A stretch of 5,904 bases of DNA from Gemmatimonadota bacterium. GTDB lineage: Bacteria; GCA-2686955. Below the pieces are notes generated by a model. It saw only the letters and a list, made by a program, of their open reading frames with translations. It made no database searches and was not told the DNA's origin. Position numbers and translations under genes: made by a program. Within the stretch, counting starts at the first letter, position 1; every line of letters starts with the position of its first letter. The DNA lies in the NCBI GenBank assembly GCA_026991065.1, contig JALXCG010000446.1:1-5904 (forward strand), in the 5' to 3' direction. Shown here in pieces: positions 4,509 to 5,904 of this stretch.

Positions 4509-5339
4509 TTAGAGATCATCATCGTCCAGCTCGCCTCGAATCGCCCGCACAGCGGCCTCGACCAGTTGATCATGAATCAGAGCATTGCTGGCCAGGACCC
4601 CGCGATGGTTGAGGACGTCGCGCACATTGTACTTCAGAGGTGCGCCGTAGCAATCGCTCATCTTGCCGCCGGCTTCCTCCAGGATCACTTGAGAGGCGCA
4701 GGTATCCCACGCCTTGGTGTGCCCCGAGGGATGAATATAGAAATCGCCACGCTGCTCCGCCACGAGGCCGACCTTCAGTCCTACCGAACCACAGGCGACC
4801 TCATTGCTGATTCCCAACAAGTACTGCACATCGTCGATCCGCGTGTCCCGGTGCGAGCGCGACACGACCATCAGCATCCTCTCCGGCGAGGAGATCTCCG
4901 AGACCCGCAATGGAGTTTCCTCTCCCCCCCGCTCGACCCACGCACCGCTTCCCCGCGCGGCCGAATAGAGCGAGTCGGAGACCGGATGATAGATCGCCCC
5001 AACCATCGGCTCGCCATCGATCGCTAAGCCGATCAGAACGCTGAACTCGCCGTTTCCGGCGCCAAACTCGCGGGTTCCATCCAGCGGATCGATCACCCAG
5101 CAGCGCGCGCACTGCAACCGCGCCACCGATTCCTTGGACTCTTCCGAGAGCAGAGCATCGGCAGGAAACGCCTGCGCAATGCCGTTGGCGATAATCTCGT
5201 ACGATGCCTGGTCGGCGGCCATCAAAGCACCAGCCATGGCATCATTCCCGTTCGCTGATGGATCGTAATGGGTAAGCAGGGCTTCTCCGGCACGCCGGGC
5301 AAGTGAACGCGCCAGTTCAAGTTCCGCACCTAGATTCAC
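4509..5339 (-). CDS. cysQ: 3'(2'),5'-bisphosphate nucleotidase, inositol monophosphatase superfamily
   Basis: The enzyme hydrolyses pAp (adenosine 3',5'-bisphosphate) to AMP and phosphate, clearing the by-product of PAPS use in sulfate assimilation and of acyl-carrier-protein loading. It is cytoplasmic and uses Mg2+. From the GTG at 5339 it has 276 residues. Metal-site motifs are visible: LSEES (64-68), WVIDPLDGTREF (81-92, DPxDGT) and the C-terminal KAWDTCASQVILEEAGG (from 209). WDT and the preceding GSVGLKVGLVAEQRGDFYIHPSGHT are CysQ-like and not SuhB-like. The loop usually written K-x-VT-x-AD reads GNDAMAGALMAAD here, so the Lys and Thr are lost while Asp43 is kept. The start was chosen because AGGGGG (5351-5346) lies 6 bases ahead. 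A GTG at 5423 would add 28 residues but falls in a hairpin and has no SD. HisN-type histidinol phosphatase is a less likely alternative. Confidence 0.88.
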   Translation of the reverse strand: MNLGAELELARSLARRAGEALLTHYDPSANGNDAMAGALMAADQASYEIIANGIAQAFPADALLSEESKESVARLQCARCWVIDPLDGTREFGAGNGEFSVLIGLAIDGEPMVGAIYHPVSDSLYSAARGSGAWVERGGEETPLRVSEISSPERMLMVVSRSHRDTRIDDVQYLLGISNEVACGSVGLKVGLVAEQRGDFYIHPSGHTKAWDTCASQVILEEAGGKMSDCYGAPLKYNVRDVLNHRGVLASNALIHDQLVEAAVRAIRGELDDDDL

Positions 5340-5345
5340 GACTGA

Positions 5346-5351
5346 CCCCCT
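5346..5351 (-). promoter_or_regulatory. Ribosome binding site deciding the cysQ GTG start
   Basis: AGGGGG on the minus strand sits 6 bases before GTG (5339-5337). The protein then starts MNLGAELELARSLARRAG, the normal first helix of the family. The upstream GTG at 5423 has no purine-rich site before it. Confidence 0.6.
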
Positions 5352-5422
5352 GAACTGGGCCCATTGCGGCGCCCCAGATTCTCCCGGTTGCAAACACTGA
5401 TTCAACTGCTCACGCGTCACCA

Positions 5423-5439
5423 CCCGGTGCGCTACCGGG
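5423..5439 (-). promoter_or_regulatory. Short hairpin in the cysQ leader
   Basis: CCCGGT (5423-5428), GCGCT, ACCGGG (5434-5439): a perfect 6-bp stem about 85 bases before the cysQ start, in the 164-base gap after the nuclease gene. It overlaps the alternative upstream GTG, which argues that this part is leader and not coding. Confidence 0.35.
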
Positions 5440-5480
5440 CTGTCGTGAGTAAGGCAATAGGGATTTTAATTCGTCGCAGC

Positions 5481-5499
5481 AAAAAAAGGGAGAAAAGAA
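5481..5499 (-). terminator. All-pyrimidine tract just after the nuclease stop, possible transcript end
   Basis: On the minus strand the 19 bases TTCTTTTCTCCCTTTTTTT begin four bases after the TGA of the nuclease gene. There is no GC-rich stem in front, so it is not a standard intrinsic terminator. It may be a pyrimidine-rich release site. A comparable T/C-rich tract follows trxB. Confidence 0.3.
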
Positions 5500-5503
5500 C
5501 GCG

Positions 5504-5904
5504 TCAGACACCCACATCATTCGGTGGATAGCAGATCTCCTGAAAAGCGCACCGCGCACAGACCCGGCGATCTTCTACCCGCGGAAAATCCTCGATTCGC
5601 GCGAAGTTCTTTTGCGGATCGGCAAGCAAGCCGCGGGCCGCGGCGATGCGCTCAGCCACTTCTGCGCTGGTCCTGTCCAAGAGCGCCTGGTCGAAGTTCA
5701 GCACCTTCTCCTGACCGTCGACCAAGTAGAAGGCACGAGCACTGATCTTGGACGGGGAGATTCCCCATTCATGCGCCGCATAGAGCCCGTAGACACGCAA
5801 CTGGAAGGTGTCCGCGTCGCGCGGTTCGCCGCTCTTCCAGTCGTAGATTGTGACCGCGTCGTCCGGCGGCGCACAGACCAGGTCCATCGCGACCCAGATC
5901 TTGG
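5504..5904 (-). CDS. PD-(D/E)XK nuclease family protein with Cys cluster (3' part only)
   Basis: Only the last ~132 residues are in the window; the frame is open to the edge (reading KIWVAMDLV before it). Visible are the family's core pieces: the first acidic residue in VAMDLV, then IYDWKSG with the D-x-K pair about 14 residues later, then FQLRVYGLYA with the Gln of the RecB-type motif IV. At the end C-x2-C-x5-C sits in VCARCAFQEICYP. That cysteine layout is typical of the 4Fe-4S-stabilised branch (AddB, Cas4 and stand-alone PDDEXK_1 proteins), whose fourth Cys should lie upstream, outside the window. It is expected to bind and cut DNA, probably in repair or recombination. No cas genes or helicase are visible, so Cas4 or AddB cannot be claimed; a stand-alone protein is equally likely. 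Confidence 0.85.
   Translation of the reverse strand, partial: KIWVAMDLVCAPPDDAVTIYDWKSGEPRDADTFQLRVYGLYAAHEWGISPSKISARAFYLVDGQEKVLNFDQALLDRTSAEVAERIAAARGLLADPQKNFARIEDFPRVEDRRVCARCAFQEICYPPNDVGV

Noticed and set aside
4227-5027. Plus-strand frame of 266 codons
   Set aside because: Mostly antisense to cysQ, which has clear metal-site motifs.
5340-5423. 28-codon N-terminal extension of cysQ from GTG 5423
   Set aside because: No SD, start within a hairpin, and extra residues not usual in the family.
1-5904. CRISPR array, tRNA/rRNA, insertion sequence or phage signal
   Set aside because: Looked for regular repeats, tRNA arm patterns, transposase motifs and terminal repeats; none seen. The Cys-cluster nuclease alone does not justify a CRISPR call.

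Overview
The window looks like ordinary chromosomal DNA from a GC-rich free-living bacterium. It carries housekeeping genes with GC-rich third positions, Shine-Dalgarno (SD) sites of the AGGAGG / AGGGGG / AGAGG type, and no phage, transposon, CRISPR, tRNA or rRNA signal. The lineage cannot be fixed from the sequence. A proteobacterial or delta-proteobacterial-like uncultured group is a guess only.

Layout, right to left, because all main genes lie on the minus strand: (i) 5504-5904, the 3' part of a PD-(D/E)XK nuclease with an iron-sulfur-type Cys cluster, running off the right edge; (ii) 4509-5339, cysQ-type 3'(2'),5'-bisphosphate nucleotidase; (iii) 3229-4164, trxB, thioredoxin reductase; (iv) 1756-2760, a family-2 glycosyltransferase fused to a C-terminal Rossmann-like domain, apparently started at a CTG codon behind a perfect AGGAGG; (v) 408-1265, a biotin-protein ligase without the DNA-binding domain. 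One small plus-strand gene (1576-1722, 48 residues, very acidic, excellent SD) sits between the glycosyltransferase and the biotin ligase. The left 400 bases hold only weak, competing small frames.

The genes are widely spaced (about 165 to 470 bases apart) and do not form a tight operon. A functional link can be argued for cysQ and trxB: CysQ removes the pAp left after PAPS is used, and TrxB keeps thioredoxin, the electron donor of PAPS reductase, reduced. The others look like neighbours only.

The most unusual content is in the gaps. The trxB-glycosyltransferase gap contains seven consecutive stem-loops in the sense of the minus-strand transcript. The last is followed by TTTT and lies just ahead of the AGGAGG/CTG start. 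The cysQ-trxB gap contains a perfect 10-bp inverted repeat that competes with a second stem, plus two further strong hairpins. The birA upstream region has a perfect 19-bp operator-like palindrome lying on a TTGACA box. These are candidate regulatory RNAs or sites that known families do not explain; none is proven.
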